DNA of 64,000 nt from Candidatus Cryptobacteroides avicola. GTDB taxonomy: Bacteria; Bacteroidota; Bacteroidia; Bacteroidales; UBA932. The stretch's first letter is position 1. Each line of letters starts with the position of its first letter. Positions 8,729-18,053 of this stretch are shown here, piece after piece. The translations under genes and the position numbers were made by a program. The notes below the pieces were generated by a model that saw nothing but the letters and a program-made list of their open reading frames with translations, searched no databases and was not told where the DNA came from. The stretch covers positions 1-64,000 of the forward strand of contig JADILV010000047.1 in NCBI GenBank assembly GCA_017695115.1. The letters run 5' to 3'.

Positions 8729-11266
8729 TCAGTCAAAATTGACTATCGTCACCCCGGTACCTCCGAACTGGATGTGCTCATCGGAAACGGAAGCCACCCC
8801 GGGCATCGTACGCAGGAATTTCTGTATCTCCTCACGCAATACGCCCGTCCCTTTCCCGTGGATTATCCTGACGCTAGGCATGCCGAGCATAATGGCGTCA
8901 TCCACATAACGGATCACCTTGTCCAGAGCATCGTTCAGCCTTTCTCCGCGGACGTCTATCTCCGGACTGAAATTCAGTTTCCTTTCCGAGATGGACGAGT
9001 CGTATTTCACGGAGGAAGCCTGCCGCGGAGTCTCTTTCATCACCTGCCGGAATTCATTGGAACTGATCCGTTCCACCTTGTCAGGAGATATCTTGGTACT
9101 GATGTTCCCGATATTGACTATTATATTCTTGGATGAGAGCTTCACCACCTCGCCGACCATCCCGCCTACTTTCAGCCGCACCTTCTCCCCTACCTTCAGA
9201 GGAGCATTCCTGAAAGCGTCCAGCCGCTCCTGCTCAAGTCTCTGCTGCTCCATTTCCTGGCGGGTCCTCTCATCGGCCTTCCTCTCTTTCCTGAGCCGGG
9301 CCCTTTCCCGTCGGGCATCCAGCTGCCTGATCTTCCTTTCTATATAGTCATCTTTCTCTTTCTGCTCCTGCTCTTTCTTCTGTGCAAGTACCGTAACGAA
9401 ATTCTGGAGTTCCTTTCTGGCCTCCTGCGTAATTTCCTTTTCAGCCTCCGCCTCTTTTATCGTACGGATAGTGTTCTCGACCTGCCTGTTTGCCCCTTTG
9501 ACTATCTCCTCCGCCTCTTTCCGGGCCTGGTCCAGAATTTCCTTCTTCATCTTCTTTATATCCTGTAGTTCCTTCTGGTAGCGGTCGGTAATGCTTTCGA
9601 GCGTCTTGTCCGTATTGCGGATACGCTCCAGTTTCTCATCCAGCGCCCGGCGGTTGCGGGCTATCTTGCGCAGGTTCCTCTCTATATCCACGAAATTCTC
9701 CCCCGCCCTGTTTTCGGCATCTTTCACTATGGCTTCCGGAAGTCCCATCTTCCGGGCCAGTTCAAAGGCAAAAGAATTGCCGGGAAGTCCGGTCTCCAGC
9801 TTGAACAGCGGGGCTATGTTCTTGACATCGAACATCATGGCTCCGTTCACGACTCCGGTATCCCCGGAAGCATACATCTTGAGGTTGGTATAGTGGGTGG
9901 TAATGACCCCATAGACACCGCGCCGGTCTATTTCGCTCAGAAGCGCTTCCGCGATGGCACCTCCGGCCGTAGGTTCCGTTCCCGACCCGAACTCGTCTAT
10001 CAGGACAAGGGTACTGCTGCCGGAAAGGGCGAGCATCTCCTTCATGTCGGACAGGAAAGAACTGTAGGTACTGAGGTCATTGTCCAGAGACTGGTCATCT
10101 CCGATACTCACCATGATACGGTCAAACACCGGCAGTTCCGATGTCTCCGATGTCGGGACCAGCATCCCCCACTGGAACATATACTGCAGCAGCCCGACCG
10201 TCTTCAGACATACCGACTTGCCGCCTGCATTCGGTCCGGAAATAAGAAGGATATGTTTCTGGGGTGTAAGGGTGACCGTAAGGGGGACTATTTCTTTCTT
10301 CTCTTTCTTGAGGGCTTTCTCCAGAAGGGGATGACGGGCTTTGCGGAGATTCATTTCTCCGCTGTCGGAAATCAGAGGCATTCCGGCTATTATATCCAAC
10401 GCCACCTGGGCCTTTGCCATGATGAAGTCTATCTCGCCGAGATATGCGGCCGCAGCAAGAAGATCCGGAATGTACGGCCTGAGAAAATCACTGAACTCCA
10501 GAAGGATACGAAGAATTTCACGGCCTTCGGCAAATTTCAGTTCCTTTATCTGGTTGTCTATCTCCACCACTTCGGCAGGCTCTATGAACGCCGTCTTGCC
10601 CGAAGCCGACTCATCGTAAACGAATCCCTGTATCTTCTTTTTGTTTGTCGCCGACACGGGGATGAGCATCTTGCCGTCACGGACAGATACGCTGGCATCC
10701 TTGTCCACTATACCCTCATCCTGGGCTTTCTTCATAATGGCGTTTATACGTCTGGAAATAGCTCCTTCCTTGTCTTTAAGGGATTTCCTGATGCTGTAGA
10801 GTTCGTCGGAAGCAGTATCCTTGACTTCTCCGAAACGGTCGAGAATGCCGTCAATACGGTGCTGTACCACGGGGAATCCGGCTACAGGAGCGGCCATCCT
10901 CTTGAGATTGGGATAGACGCCTTCCCTGGCCTCATCGAAAAAAGCCAGCACCTTTCCCAATGTCTCAAGCATGGTATTGAGCTTTCTGAGGGATATCAGA
11001 TCAATATGGGAAGAAGGATATTCAAGCGGCTTGAGAAAACCGATGCTGTCTATATACCCGGATGTGGGGAAATTCTCTTCGAACATCATGATAAGCCGCA
11101 TCTCGTCGGTCAGAAGAAGCCTCTGCCGTATCTCACGGGCGTCGGAGGAGAATTTTTCCCCGCTGACCCGTCCTGCCGCATATTCGGTAGAACACCTGTC
11201 GGCTATCATCCTGCGTATTCTGTCAAACCCCAGCTTCTGCTCGATTCTTGTATCTGTTCCTGCCAT
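8729..11266 (-). CDS. mutS2: Endonuclease MutS2
   Basis: The protein has a MutS-type core and clamp, an ATPase domain with Walker A SGPNAGGKS and Walker B TLVLIDEFGSGTEP, and a long coiled coil (about 520-640). A C-terminal Smr nuclease domain carries DVRG and HGKGTGVLR. MutS2 acts in recombination control and, in some bacteria, in rescue of collided ribosomes. I chose the start MAGTDTRIEQKLGFD (11266) because family members begin just before the EQKLGFD motif and an AGGA lies 7 bases upstream; an ATG at 11293 in the same frame is possible. The gene starts at the end of cdaA. Confidence 0.95.
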   Translation of the reverse strand: MAGTDTRIEQKLGFDRIRRMIADRCSTEYAAGRVSGEKFSSDAREIRQRLLLTDEMRLIMMFEENFPTSGYIDSIGFLKPLEYPSSHIDLISLRKLNTMLETLGKVLAFFDEAREGVYPNLKRMAAPVAGFPVVQHRIDGILDRFGEVKDTASDELYSIRKSLKDKEGAISRRINAIMKKAQDEGIVDKDASVSVRDGKMLIPVSATNKKKIQGFVYDESASGKTAFIEPAEVVEIDNQIKELKFAEGREILRILLEFSDFLRPYIPDLLAAAAYLGEIDFIMAKAQVALDIIAGMPLISDSGEMNLRKARHPLLEKALKKEKKEIVPLTVTLTPQKHILLISGPNAGGKSVCLKTVGLLQYMFQWGMLVPTSETSELPVFDRIMVSIGDDQSLDNDLSTYSSFLSDMKEMLALSGSSTLVLIDEFGSGTEPTAGGAIAEALLSEIDRRGVYGVITTHYTNLKMYASGDTGVVNGAMMFDVKNIAPLFKLETGLPGNSFAFELARKMGLPEAIVKDAENRAGENFVDIERNLRKIARNRRALDEKLERIRNTDKTLESITDRYQKELQDIKKMKKEILDQARKEAEEIVKGANRQVENTIRTIKEAEAEKEITQEARKELQNFVTVLAQKKEQEQKEKDDYIERKIRQLDARRERARLRKERKADERTRQEMEQQRLEQERLDAFRNAPLKVGEKVRLKVGGMVGEVVKLSSKNIIVNIGNISTKISPDKVERISSNEFRQVMKETPRQASSVKYDSSISERKLNFSPEIDVRGERLNDALDKVIRYVDDAIMLGMPSVRIIHGKGTGVLREEIQKFLRTMPGVASVSDEHIQFGGTGVTIVNFD

Positions 11267-11270
11267 ACTT

Positions 11271-12107
11271 CTATCCTGCATTCTTGCTTTCATCTCCGCC
11301 CTTCTGGTCAGCGAAAGAATTTGTAAGTAAGAGTTTCAGCTCATTGATGTTGCCGATACGCTTTACCTGGCCTCCTTTTACGAAAGATATGTTGCCTGTC
11401 TCTTCCGACACCACTATCACATCCGCATCGGTCTCTTCGGAAATGCCTATGGCCGCCTTGTGTCTCATGCCGAAACTCGGCGGAATGTCCGTTTTCTCCG
11501 TAATCGGAAGGGTGCATCTGGCGGCGACAATCCTTCCGTCATTTATTATCATCGCTCCGTCATGGAGAGGGGAGTTCTTGAAGAAAAGATTCATTATAAG
11601 ACGCCTGTTTATGTTGGCATCTATCCTGTCCCCCGTATCCACGATATAGTCCAGATCGGTCTCATGCTGGATCACGATAAGTGCCCCTGTCTTGTCCAGG
11701 GACATGCTGCGGCATGCTTCAGTCAGCTCCTTCACGGCCTCGCTGTCGAGCTTCGTATCCGTCGTTCCCAGTATCTTGTTCAGGAAACTCTTGCCCCTGG
11801 CCGTTATGCCGTAGCTGCTGCCGAACTTGGTGAGGATTCGCCTTATCTCCGGCTGGAATATGACTATAAGGGCGATGACTCCGACATCCAGCACTGTCCC
11901 CAGAATGGCGGACATCAGCCTCATGTCCAATGCAGCGACAATGACACGCAGCACATACAGTGCAAGTATGGCCATGAAGATACTGCTGATCACGGTCGAC
12001 CCGCGTATCCAGCGGAACACTTGATAGATTATAAGCGCAACCAGCAGGATATCCAGGATGTCCGCAAACGACAAACGCAGAAAACCGAATATTTCCAGCA
12101 ACATCAT
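11271..12107 (-). CDS. cdaA: Diadenylate cyclase CdaA
   Basis: The protein makes cyclic di-AMP from two ATP at the membrane. It has three N-terminal membrane segments (about 10-85) and a DisA_N cyclase domain holding LHDGAMIIN (DGA) and the RHK variant of the RHR motif in SFGMRHKAAIGISEE. The start is the ATG at 12107 because a hairpin terminator at 12134-12178 and a TATATTTG box at 12116-12123 exclude the longer open frame. The -7 box ends 8 bases before the ATG, so the transcript should be leaderless or nearly so. It is the first gene of the cdaA-mutS2-orf-yraN-manC run. Confidence 0.93.
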   Translation of the reverse strand: MMLLEIFGFLRLSFADILDILLVALIIYQVFRWIRGSTVISSIFMAILALYVLRVIVAALDMRLMSAILGTVLDVGVIALIVIFQPEIRRILTKFGSSYGITARGKSFLNKILGTTDTKLDSEAVKELTEACRSMSLDKTGALIVIQHETDLDYIVDTGDRIDANINRRLIMNLFFKNSPLHDGAMIINDGRIVAARCTLPITEKTDIPPSFGMRHKAAIGISEETDADVIVVSEETGNISFVKGGQVKRIGNINELKLLLTNSFADQKGGDESKNAG

Positions 12108-12115
12108 AGCGTCCG

Positions 12116-12123
12116 CAAATATA
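12116..12123 (-). promoter_or_regulatory. -7 box of the cdaA operon
   Basis: The minus strand reads TATATTTG, matching the Bacteroidota -7 consensus TAnnTTTG. Its last base lies 8 nucleotides before the cdaA ATG. Confidence 0.65.
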
Positions 12124-12133
12124 GCACTTTTCC

Positions 12134-12178
12134 TAAAAAATCCCTCCTGTTGCCGGTCATGAAGACCGGCAGCAGGAG
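12134..12178 (-). terminator. Rho-independent terminator of glpT
   Basis: A 14-bp stem (CTCCTGTTGCCGGT pairing with ACCGGCAGCAGGAG, one wobble) is followed on the minus strand by a run of six T. It lies 47 bases past the glpT stop. Confidence 0.8.
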
Positions 12179-12224
12179 AGAAACAATACATTTATCCGGA
12201 CACCGGGAAATACCCGGAAAACTG

Positions 12225-13640
12225 TCAGGCTGCCAACTTCTTCTCACTGTTCCATGTAACCGCGCACAGCAGCAGGGCAGCCACGCTGGCTACTGCCAGC
12301 ATCATGAAAGTGACATGCCACCCGGCACTCTCGGCCACCGTACCCATAAGCATCTTTGAAAGCAGGGCGTCACCGAAAAGATATCCGAACAGCCCTACAA
12401 AACCGGCTGCAGTACCGGCTGCATTCTTAGGCACAAGATTCAATGCCTGGATCCCTATCAGGGCCACAGGCCCGTAAATGCAGAATCCTACAAGGATAAG
12501 TGCGAAATATATCAGACCTCTTGTGAGGCCGGCCAGCACTTCAGGAGAAGCCGATCCGGCAAAGAATCCGGCGATATTCCCGGCCTGCCAGTACACCAGC
12601 GTACCCAGAAGGACAAGTCCCATGAAGATTACGTTAGGAGGAGTACACCTTCCTTTGAAGAACCTGGCTGAAATCCATCCGCAGATAATGGTACCGGGGA
12701 TTCCGGCATAGTTGTGCAGGGCGAAAGCAAGGTTGCTCTGCTCCGGGGTCATTATGTCCATTTCCTGAAGATACAGCGGAGCCCAGTCACCTACGCCATA
12801 GCGGACCATATAGACGAACGCATTGGCGAAAGCTATGATCCACAGGAGCTTGTTCTTGAACACATAGTCCACGAACAGGGTCTTGAACGGAATTTTCTCC
12901 ACAGACTTCTCCTTGGATTTCACTCCGGAATAGTCGTTCCTGTAGTCATTGATGGAAGGAAGTCCGCAGGACTGAGGGGTGTCCCTGATAGCCCACCAGC
13001 AGAATACGGCGATAATCAGGGCGACCGCAGACGGCACTATGAACGCGGCCCTCCATGTCTGTTCGATACCGATTCCGGCAAAAATGACCAGTCCGAGAGA
13101 GACCAGAAGTCCCAGCGAGCCGCCGCCGAATGTATGCGATGTGTTCCAGATGGACATCTTGAAACTGCGCTCGTTCTGCGAGAACCAGTATGCCATGATT
13201 CTTCCGCAAGGAGGCCACCCCATACCGGAGAGCCAACCGATGATGAGCATCAGGATAAAGATAATGGCGACGTTGGCTACCTGACTGGCACCGAACGGAA
13301 TGAATCCCACCGCCATCATCGTAAGGGCGGAAAGAACAAGTCCCACCACCAGGAACTTGCGGGCATCGGACCTGTCGGACACGCTTCCCATTATGAATTT
13401 GCTGAACGCATACGCTATGGAAACGGCTGACATGGCAATTCCCACACCGGCCTTATCCACAAGGCCGTCCTCAATCATGCCGGGAGCGGCAAGAGAAAGG
13501 TTCTTTCTTACCAAATAATACGCTGCATAACCCAGAAAAGCCCCCATGAAGACCCTGAATCTCATGGAACTGTAGACTTTGCTGATTTTTTCTTTCGGAA
13601 GGAGCGGCTTTGCCGCAGGCGGGTCTAAAAATCTGGACAT
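12225..13640 (-). CDS. glpT: Glycerol-3-phosphate / organophosphate antiporter (GlpT-like MFS)
   Basis: The 471-residue protein has 12 predicted membrane segments. Its organophosphate:phosphate antiporter landmarks are YLVRKNLSLAAPGMIEDG near the first segment and GWPPCGRIMAYWFSQNERSFKMSIWNTSH in the middle. It would import glycerol 3-phosphate or a related sugar phosphate in exchange for phosphate. It is monocistronic, with its own promoter and terminator. The precise substrate could differ, as UhpT and GlpT branches are close. Confidence 0.9.
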   Translation of the reverse strand: MSRFLDPPAAKPLLPKEKISKVYSSMRFRVFMGAFLGYAAYYLVRKNLSLAAPGMIEDGLVDKAGVGIAMSAVSIAYAFSKFIMGSVSDRSDARKFLVVGLVLSALTMMAVGFIPFGASQVANVAIIFILMLIIGWLSGMGWPPCGRIMAYWFSQNERSFKMSIWNTSHTFGGGSLGLLVSLGLVIFAGIGIEQTWRAAFIVPSAVALIIAVFCWWAIRDTPQSCGLPSINDYRNDYSGVKSKEKSVEKIPFKTLFVDYVFKNKLLWIIAFANAFVYMVRYGVGDWAPLYLQEMDIMTPEQSNLAFALHNYAGIPGTIICGWISARFFKGRCTPPNVIFMGLVLLGTLVYWQAGNIAGFFAGSASPEVLAGLTRGLIYFALILVGFCIYGPVALIGIQALNLVPKNAAGTAAGFVGLFGYLFGDALLSKMLMGTVAESAGWHVTFMMLAVASVAALLLCAVTWNSEKKLAA

Positions 13641-13679
13641 TATAGGATTCGGTTATTAATAAATTTCAGTATCGAGGGG

Positions 13680-13709
13680 CAAAGTTAGAAATTTCCCGTT
13701 GTTCTGCAA
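13680..13709 (-). promoter_or_regulatory. Consensus promoter of glpT
   Basis: The minus strand reads TTG-N19-TAACTTTG, an exact match to the Bacteroidota vegetative promoter (-33 TTG, -7 TAnnTTTG). The start codon is about 40 bases downstream. Confidence 0.75.
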
Positions 13710-13751
13710 TTAAAATCGCCCATATTTTCTACGAACCGAAAGTTTTTCCTT

Positions 13752-14669
13752 TCAAACCAAAACAACACAGTTGTTCTTCATCTCTTCCACAATACCGTAG
13801 AAAGCGGCCTCCCCTATATTTTTCGCCGGCATTACGGTTTTCAGACAGGACACGCCGGAAAGCCCGGCTTTCAGGGCACGCTCCATGAAGCGGAATGACC
13901 TGGATATCTGTCCGCCGAGAAGGAGACAGCCGATCCGGTTCTCCACGAGTTTCGGTTTCAGTGCCGATGCAAGGATTTCACCTACCGATAAGAATGTCTC
14001 CAGCGCGGCCGGATCCCCTTCGGCCGCCATGGCCCCTATGTCCGCCACCGTGAGGGAAGGGTCGGCAGATTTCCCGGAAATCTCCCGATATGCCTTGAGG
14101 AACCCTCTTTTGGACACATAATCTTCAAGTATCCCGTCCCTGTACGGAATGGAATATATCGGACAAAGCGGGGAGCCTTTTTCATTGACCATTATCCTGC
14201 CTGCCCTGGAGAACGCGAAGCCGAGACCGGTCCCGAGAGTCACTAAAGCCGAATCGGGATACCCGGCTGCATTGCCTCTGGACATTTCACCGAGAAGGGC
14301 GGCATTCACATCATGAATGAACCCCACAGGCATATCCGGCCCTGTCTGTGGCAGAGAACGGAAAAAATCTTTCAGAGACATTCCGTAAATGCTCAGGAAT
14401 TTATGCTTCATAAGAGGAATCCCCTTCCCGTAGTCAAAAGGACCGGGAATGCATATACCTATACCGGCAAGCATCCTGTCATTCTTTCCCAGAGCTTCGG
14501 TTCCGCTCCTGACAGCTTCAGCAAATGCCCCCGTCACTTCCCGGGCAGACCCGAGAGAGTCGACCGGGACACTTCCCGATATGCCGTGGAGCAGCTCCCC
14601 GTCAAGAGAAGCCGCCCCGAATTTAATGAATGTACCTCCGATATCCAGAAGCAGGTATGATTCAGTCAT
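13752..14669 (-). CDS. ROK family sugar kinase
   Basis: From MTESYLLLDIGGTFIKFG the protein is 305 residues. ROK/actin-like ATPase features are the N-terminal LDIGGTFIKFG phosphate loop, the FIHDVNAALLGE catalytic-aspartate segment, VTLGTGLGFAF, and the late adenosine motif CLLLGGQISRS. The usual CxCGxxGC zinc cluster of glucokinases is not visible; the corresponding part reads PLCPIYSIPYRDGILEDYVSKRG, so the enzyme may recognise another hexose or an acylated aminosugar. It is the last gene of the five-gene operon and starts inside the end of the isomerase gene, so fructose or mannose are natural candidates. Confidence 0.85.
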   Translation of the reverse strand: MTESYLLLDIGGTFIKFGAASLDGELLHGISGSVPVDSLGSAREVTGAFAEAVRSGTEALGKNDRMLAGIGICIPGPFDYGKGIPLMKHKFLSIYGMSLKDFFRSLPQTGPDMPVGFIHDVNAALLGEMSRGNAAGYPDSALVTLGTGLGFAFSRAGRIMVNEKGSPLCPIYSIPYRDGILEDYVSKRGFLKAYREISGKSADPSLTVADIGAMAAEGDPAALETFLSVGEILASALKPKLVENRIGCLLLGGQISRSFRFMERALKAGLSGVSCLKTVMPAKNIGEAAFYGIVEEMKNNCVVLV

Positions 14670-16527
14670 TTTCAAAACCGTCTTTTAGCATGGTCTTATG
14701 AACGCTTATAGGCTCCGTGCCGAGATTTTCCACTACATAGCGGCCCATATCGGCAGGAACCACTACCATATCCATATACTCGGCATCGAAATGCCGCTCA
14801 GGGTATTCCACAGAACGTATCCTGATTTTTTCTCCGTCAACAAGGACGAGCACATGGAATTTTCCACCGGTATTGTCCTCAATGGATTTCTCGAATTCGA
14901 GTCTGCGCAGCGAGAAATAAAGCATGTCACTCTCCCCTACTATGTATTCCGCCCAGCCGTCTCCGGAACGGACCGTCCCCGGCTCCTGGACGATATGGCT
15001 TCTCACCCAGGATTTTTTCCTCTCGAACGCAAGGTTACGCTCCCCGTGCCATGTATGGATAGGTCTCGGCTTCCCGTCAAGATCGGCCCTCAGATAATCA
15101 TACAGCTTGTATGTGTAGGATCCGATAGTGAGGCTGCCTATCTCGAGAACCACCTGGTTACGCCCCGAAGAATGGATGGTCCCTGCAGGAAGCATCACCT
15201 GGAGCCCCGGTCTGGATTCTTCATAGTTCACGTACTTCATATAATCCACCGGCTTGTACTCTGTATCCGCAAGCTTGATATCCTTTATAAACTGATCCGT
15301 GTCCGCATCATCGCGGAACCCGACGAAAGTCTTGGCTCCCTGCCCTGCCACCACGACATAATAGCTCTCGTCCTGACGGCCGAGCTCGTCATAGTGTTCA
15401 TGGTTGTACTGCGCTCCGGAGTGTACCTGGATGGACATGTTGCCGTTACTGTGAAAAGTATCGTCATAATTGAACCTTATAGGGAAATACCCGTGGAACT
15501 TCCTGACACACTTGTCTCCCATAATAGCTTCCCCTTCCTTCTGGACGAACGAAGAGAACGGGAATTCGACTTTGGCATCTCCAGCCTCTACCACGACGCT
15601 CACTTCCATAGGAATCAGGTCGAACACCCACGCACAGTTGCGCATGGTGTCAGGAAGGTTGCGCAGCTTCTTGACGTAAGTGCCGCCCCAGACCCCCTCA
15701 AGATAAACAGGTTTGCAACGGAACGGATATGAAGCGAGGGCGTCCATTATCTCCGAAACGGTCTTCATCGGGATAAGCTGGTTCCTGTCCAGGTCATCGG
15801 AAGGCAGGTAATAATCCAGAAGACTGCCTTTCAAAAGCTCTCCCCTCAAATGGACCGCCATCTCGAAATCCACATAATAGCAACGTCTTATCACCTGGTT
15901 GACCGGACGCGCCACCTTGTCACCGTAATTGGCGAACTGCCCCCTGCGGATACGCAGAATCGATTCTTTAGGAGTGACGTCGAAGTAGCATTTCACATCG
16001 AAAAGAGGTCTCAGCTCTTTCACAAGGCAGCCGTAGCCGTACACAAGCACCACTTTCCCTGTCCCTTTGGATACGGCACCCCTGATGTCCCACATGCTCT
16101 TCTCGAAATGCGAAAGTTTCTCCCGGTCGAACATGGACTGGTATCCTCCATGATAGATTTTCCCGTACAGCAGGGTCGGATCTATCTTACGGTCCCATTC
16201 AAGATACGGATTGACCATATCATTGATTTCTTTCTCCGACTTGTAGACATCATAAAAATCAATGGCATCCATCTGTACGCCACGGAGTGCCAGCTGCTGG
16301 GAAAGCTGGTTCACCATACGGGACCAACCGGCTGTAGTATAGCCGTCAAATGCCACGGTGATATTTTTCCCGGGATTCTGCTCCAGCCTGGACACGAGGT
16401 CCTCCGCCAGCCTGACGGCAGACTTGAGCGTCCCGGTAGTGATGTCCTTTATTGTCTTTTCTTTCAGTTCCGGCCTGTTGACGGCGCGAGGGTCGTCATA
16501 AGGGAACGGGTTGTACATGAAACTCAT
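14662..16527 (-). CDS. Class I-type mannose-6-phosphate isomerase with kinase-like N-terminal half
   Basis: The 621-residue protein has two parts. The C-terminal half (about 300-620) is a phosphomannose isomerase cupin: GVWGGTYVKKL, the zinc ligands in MSIQVHSGAQYNHEH, QDESYYVV and LPAGTIHSSG. It would interconvert mannose 6-phosphate and fructose 6-phosphate. The N-terminal half (about 25-280) resembles a uridine-kinase/P-loop fold (ITVAFDGYTTAGWSRMVNQL), but the Walker A lysine and GKS/T are missing, so it is probably not an active kinase. The combination is about twice the usual isomerase length. It is translationally close to the ROK kinase and 58 bases from the sugar isomerase gene. Confidence 0.8.
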   Translation of the reverse strand: MSFMYNPFPYDDPRAVNRPELKEKTIKDITTGTLKSAVRLAEDLVSRLEQNPGKNITVAFDGYTTAGWSRMVNQLSQQLALRGVQMDAIDFYDVYKSEKEINDMVNPYLEWDRKIDPTLLYGKIYHGGYQSMFDREKLSHFEKSMWDIRGAVSKGTGKVVLVYGYGCLVKELRPLFDVKCYFDVTPKESILRIRRGQFANYGDKVARPVNQVIRRCYYVDFEMAVHLRGELLKGSLLDYYLPSDDLDRNQLIPMKTVSEIMDALASYPFRCKPVYLEGVWGGTYVKKLRNLPDTMRNCAWVFDLIPMEVSVVVEAGDAKVEFPFSSFVQKEGEAIMGDKCVRKFHGYFPIRFNYDDTFHSNGNMSIQVHSGAQYNHEHYDELGRQDESYYVVVAGQGAKTFVGFRDDADTDQFIKDIKLADTEYKPVDYMKYVNYEESRPGLQVMLPAGTIHSSGRNQVVLEIGSLTIGSYTYKLYDYLRADLDGKPRPIHTWHGERNLAFERKKSWVRSHIVQEPGTVRSGDGWAEYIVGESDMLYFSLRRLEFEKSIEDNTGGKFHVLVLVDGEKIRIRSVEYPERHFDAEYMDMVVVPADMGRYVVENLGTEPISVHKTMLKDGFEND

Positions 16528-16585
16528 AGCTTATTGATTTTAAATTATATAATCTTGATATTCTCCCATTTACCTTTAGCTCTTC

Positions 16586-18028
16586 CTATTTTATTTCATA
16601 GTATTCGAAGCCCATGATCTCCGCAAAGGCCTTCAATTCAGCCCTGTAGTCACCGTCGACAATGCCGAAATGCTGGGTCGTCCCCACTTTGAGGATCTGT
16701 TCGAAGAAGCTCTCCACAGGGACTTCCGGCCTGAAAATACTGTGTGAATATGTCGCCAGAATCTGTTTCCCCGGAAGGGACTCCGCCATTCCGCAGACTA
16801 TCTTGTATTTCCCGTTCTCCTCGGCGAGCTGGGCCATGGTCTTCATCCCCGGAGAAATCCTGTACCAGGCGAACGGGGCGCCGGCGTATTTGTAGCTGGT
16901 CTTCGCGAATCGGACATCCCTGGCTATCACCACATTCTGCTGCCATTCCGGGTCATTGTGATCGTTAGGCCCGGCATGTCCTCCGGCGAAAGTGCCGAAA
17001 TCGGACTCTATGTGGAACGGCTCCAGGAAATTAACATTCTTGCCGGAAAGGAGCTTGAGTATAAATGTTATAAGACCAGCTCCTGTATCTGCTTCAGGGA
17101 CGAGGACAGAGGTATGCTCGTTGAACCACGGATGATAGAAACCGGCCCGAAGTCCCACCAGCTTGAACATGGCCTGGTCGATGTCATTGTATACCATGAC
17201 ATCCGTATCGGACTGTTCCGCGAGTTTCGCCAACGCAAGTGACGCCCTGGCGGAAGCCTCGAACTTGTCGTACGCCACATCTTCCATCATCTTGTATTTC
17301 CCTGTCAGAGAGTCGCAGTATTCCTTGAGTTCCGCAGGGCTGACGGAATCTATGACGTCCCCGTATACCGAATAAGGCAGGAAATGTATCTCCGGGCCTA
17401 TCCTGGTAAAAAGGTTGTACGGGTCGAAGTATGTCGACCACATGGCCTCGTTGTAATTTGCCAGAAGCCCTACATTGGCATGCTTCAGAATGCCCCTTAC
17501 CCTGGCCGCTGCGGCGAAGGTCCTGATCTTGCCGGTGACTTCGTCCCGGGAGCCCATCACGACATGCACATTGCTCCGCGGCACCCTTTTTACCGAACCG
17601 GAGCCTTCAAGCGACCCGACCAGGGTACCCGAGCAGAGATAATCTATGAAATCATCCTCGTCGATGGTATCCTCGAATGTCATCCTGCCCTTTGCGACAT
17701 TGACAAATATCACGGGCACCTGCGGCATGTCCCTGAGAAACCGTATCCATGCGAAATCCTCCGACCAGGAAAGGAATTCGGCTATCACGAAATCCACTTT
17801 GGCCGCATAGAACATGTCCATGGAGCGGACTGCGTCTTCCCGTTCGTAAACCACACCCGGATACACCAGATCCAGGAAGTCCAGCTTCCCGATAATCTGT
17901 TCCACATCCGCAGCCTTCCTCTCACCATAGGTGCCTCGGGAAAGCCCTTCGCCCAGGTTCTTGAACCGCGGGGAAGCGACAAGCAGCAGACCGGCTTTCG
18001 GCTTCCTGTTTTTCTCGATAGTTTTCAT
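16586..18028 (-). CDS. L-fucose/L-arabinose isomerase family protein
   Basis: The 480-residue protein has the layout of the FucI/AraA fold: KAGLLLVASPRFKNLGEGLSRG at the N-terminus, VRGILKHANVGLLANYNEAM in the middle, then the metal-site region EADTGAGLITFILKLLSGKNVNFLEPFHIE and a C-terminal beta domain with CGMAESLPGKQI. Such enzymes interconvert aldoses and ketoses using Mn2+. Which sugar it handles is not clear; the isomerase and kinase beside it suggest feeding into fructose 6-phosphate. It is the third gene of the operon starting at the divergent site near 20.9 kb. Confidence 0.75.
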   Translation of the reverse strand: MKTIEKNRKPKAGLLLVASPRFKNLGEGLSRGTYGERKAADVEQIIGKLDFLDLVYPGVVYEREDAVRSMDMFYAAKVDFVIAEFLSWSEDFAWIRFLRDMPQVPVIFVNVAKGRMTFEDTIDEDDFIDYLCSGTLVGSLEGSGSVKRVPRSNVHVVMGSRDEVTGKIRTFAAAARVRGILKHANVGLLANYNEAMWSTYFDPYNLFTRIGPEIHFLPYSVYGDVIDSVSPAELKEYCDSLTGKYKMMEDVAYDKFEASARASLALAKLAEQSDTDVMVYNDIDQAMFKLVGLRAGFYHPWFNEHTSVLVPEADTGAGLITFILKLLSGKNVNFLEPFHIESDFGTFAGGHAGPNDHNDPEWQQNVVIARDVRFAKTSYKYAGAPFAWYRISPGMKTMAQLAEENGKYKIVCGMAESLPGKQILATYSHSIFRPEVPVESFFEQILKVGTTQHFGIVDGDYRAELKAFAEIMGFEYYEIK

Positions 18029-18053
18029 TGTATTATACTTTCTCTTAAAACCC

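Noticed and set aside
9893..11326. Long plus-strand open frame opposite mutS2 (477 codons)
   Set aside because: It is the antisense shadow of a conserved gene; composition is repetitive in H, R and G and no family resemblance is seen.
12108..12191. Longer cdaA start
   Set aside because: It would begin before the glpT terminator hairpin and the cdaA -7 box.
14698..15732. Long plus-strand open frame opposite the isomerase gene
   Set aside because: Shadow of the 14662-16527 gene, which has clear catalytic motifs on the other strand.
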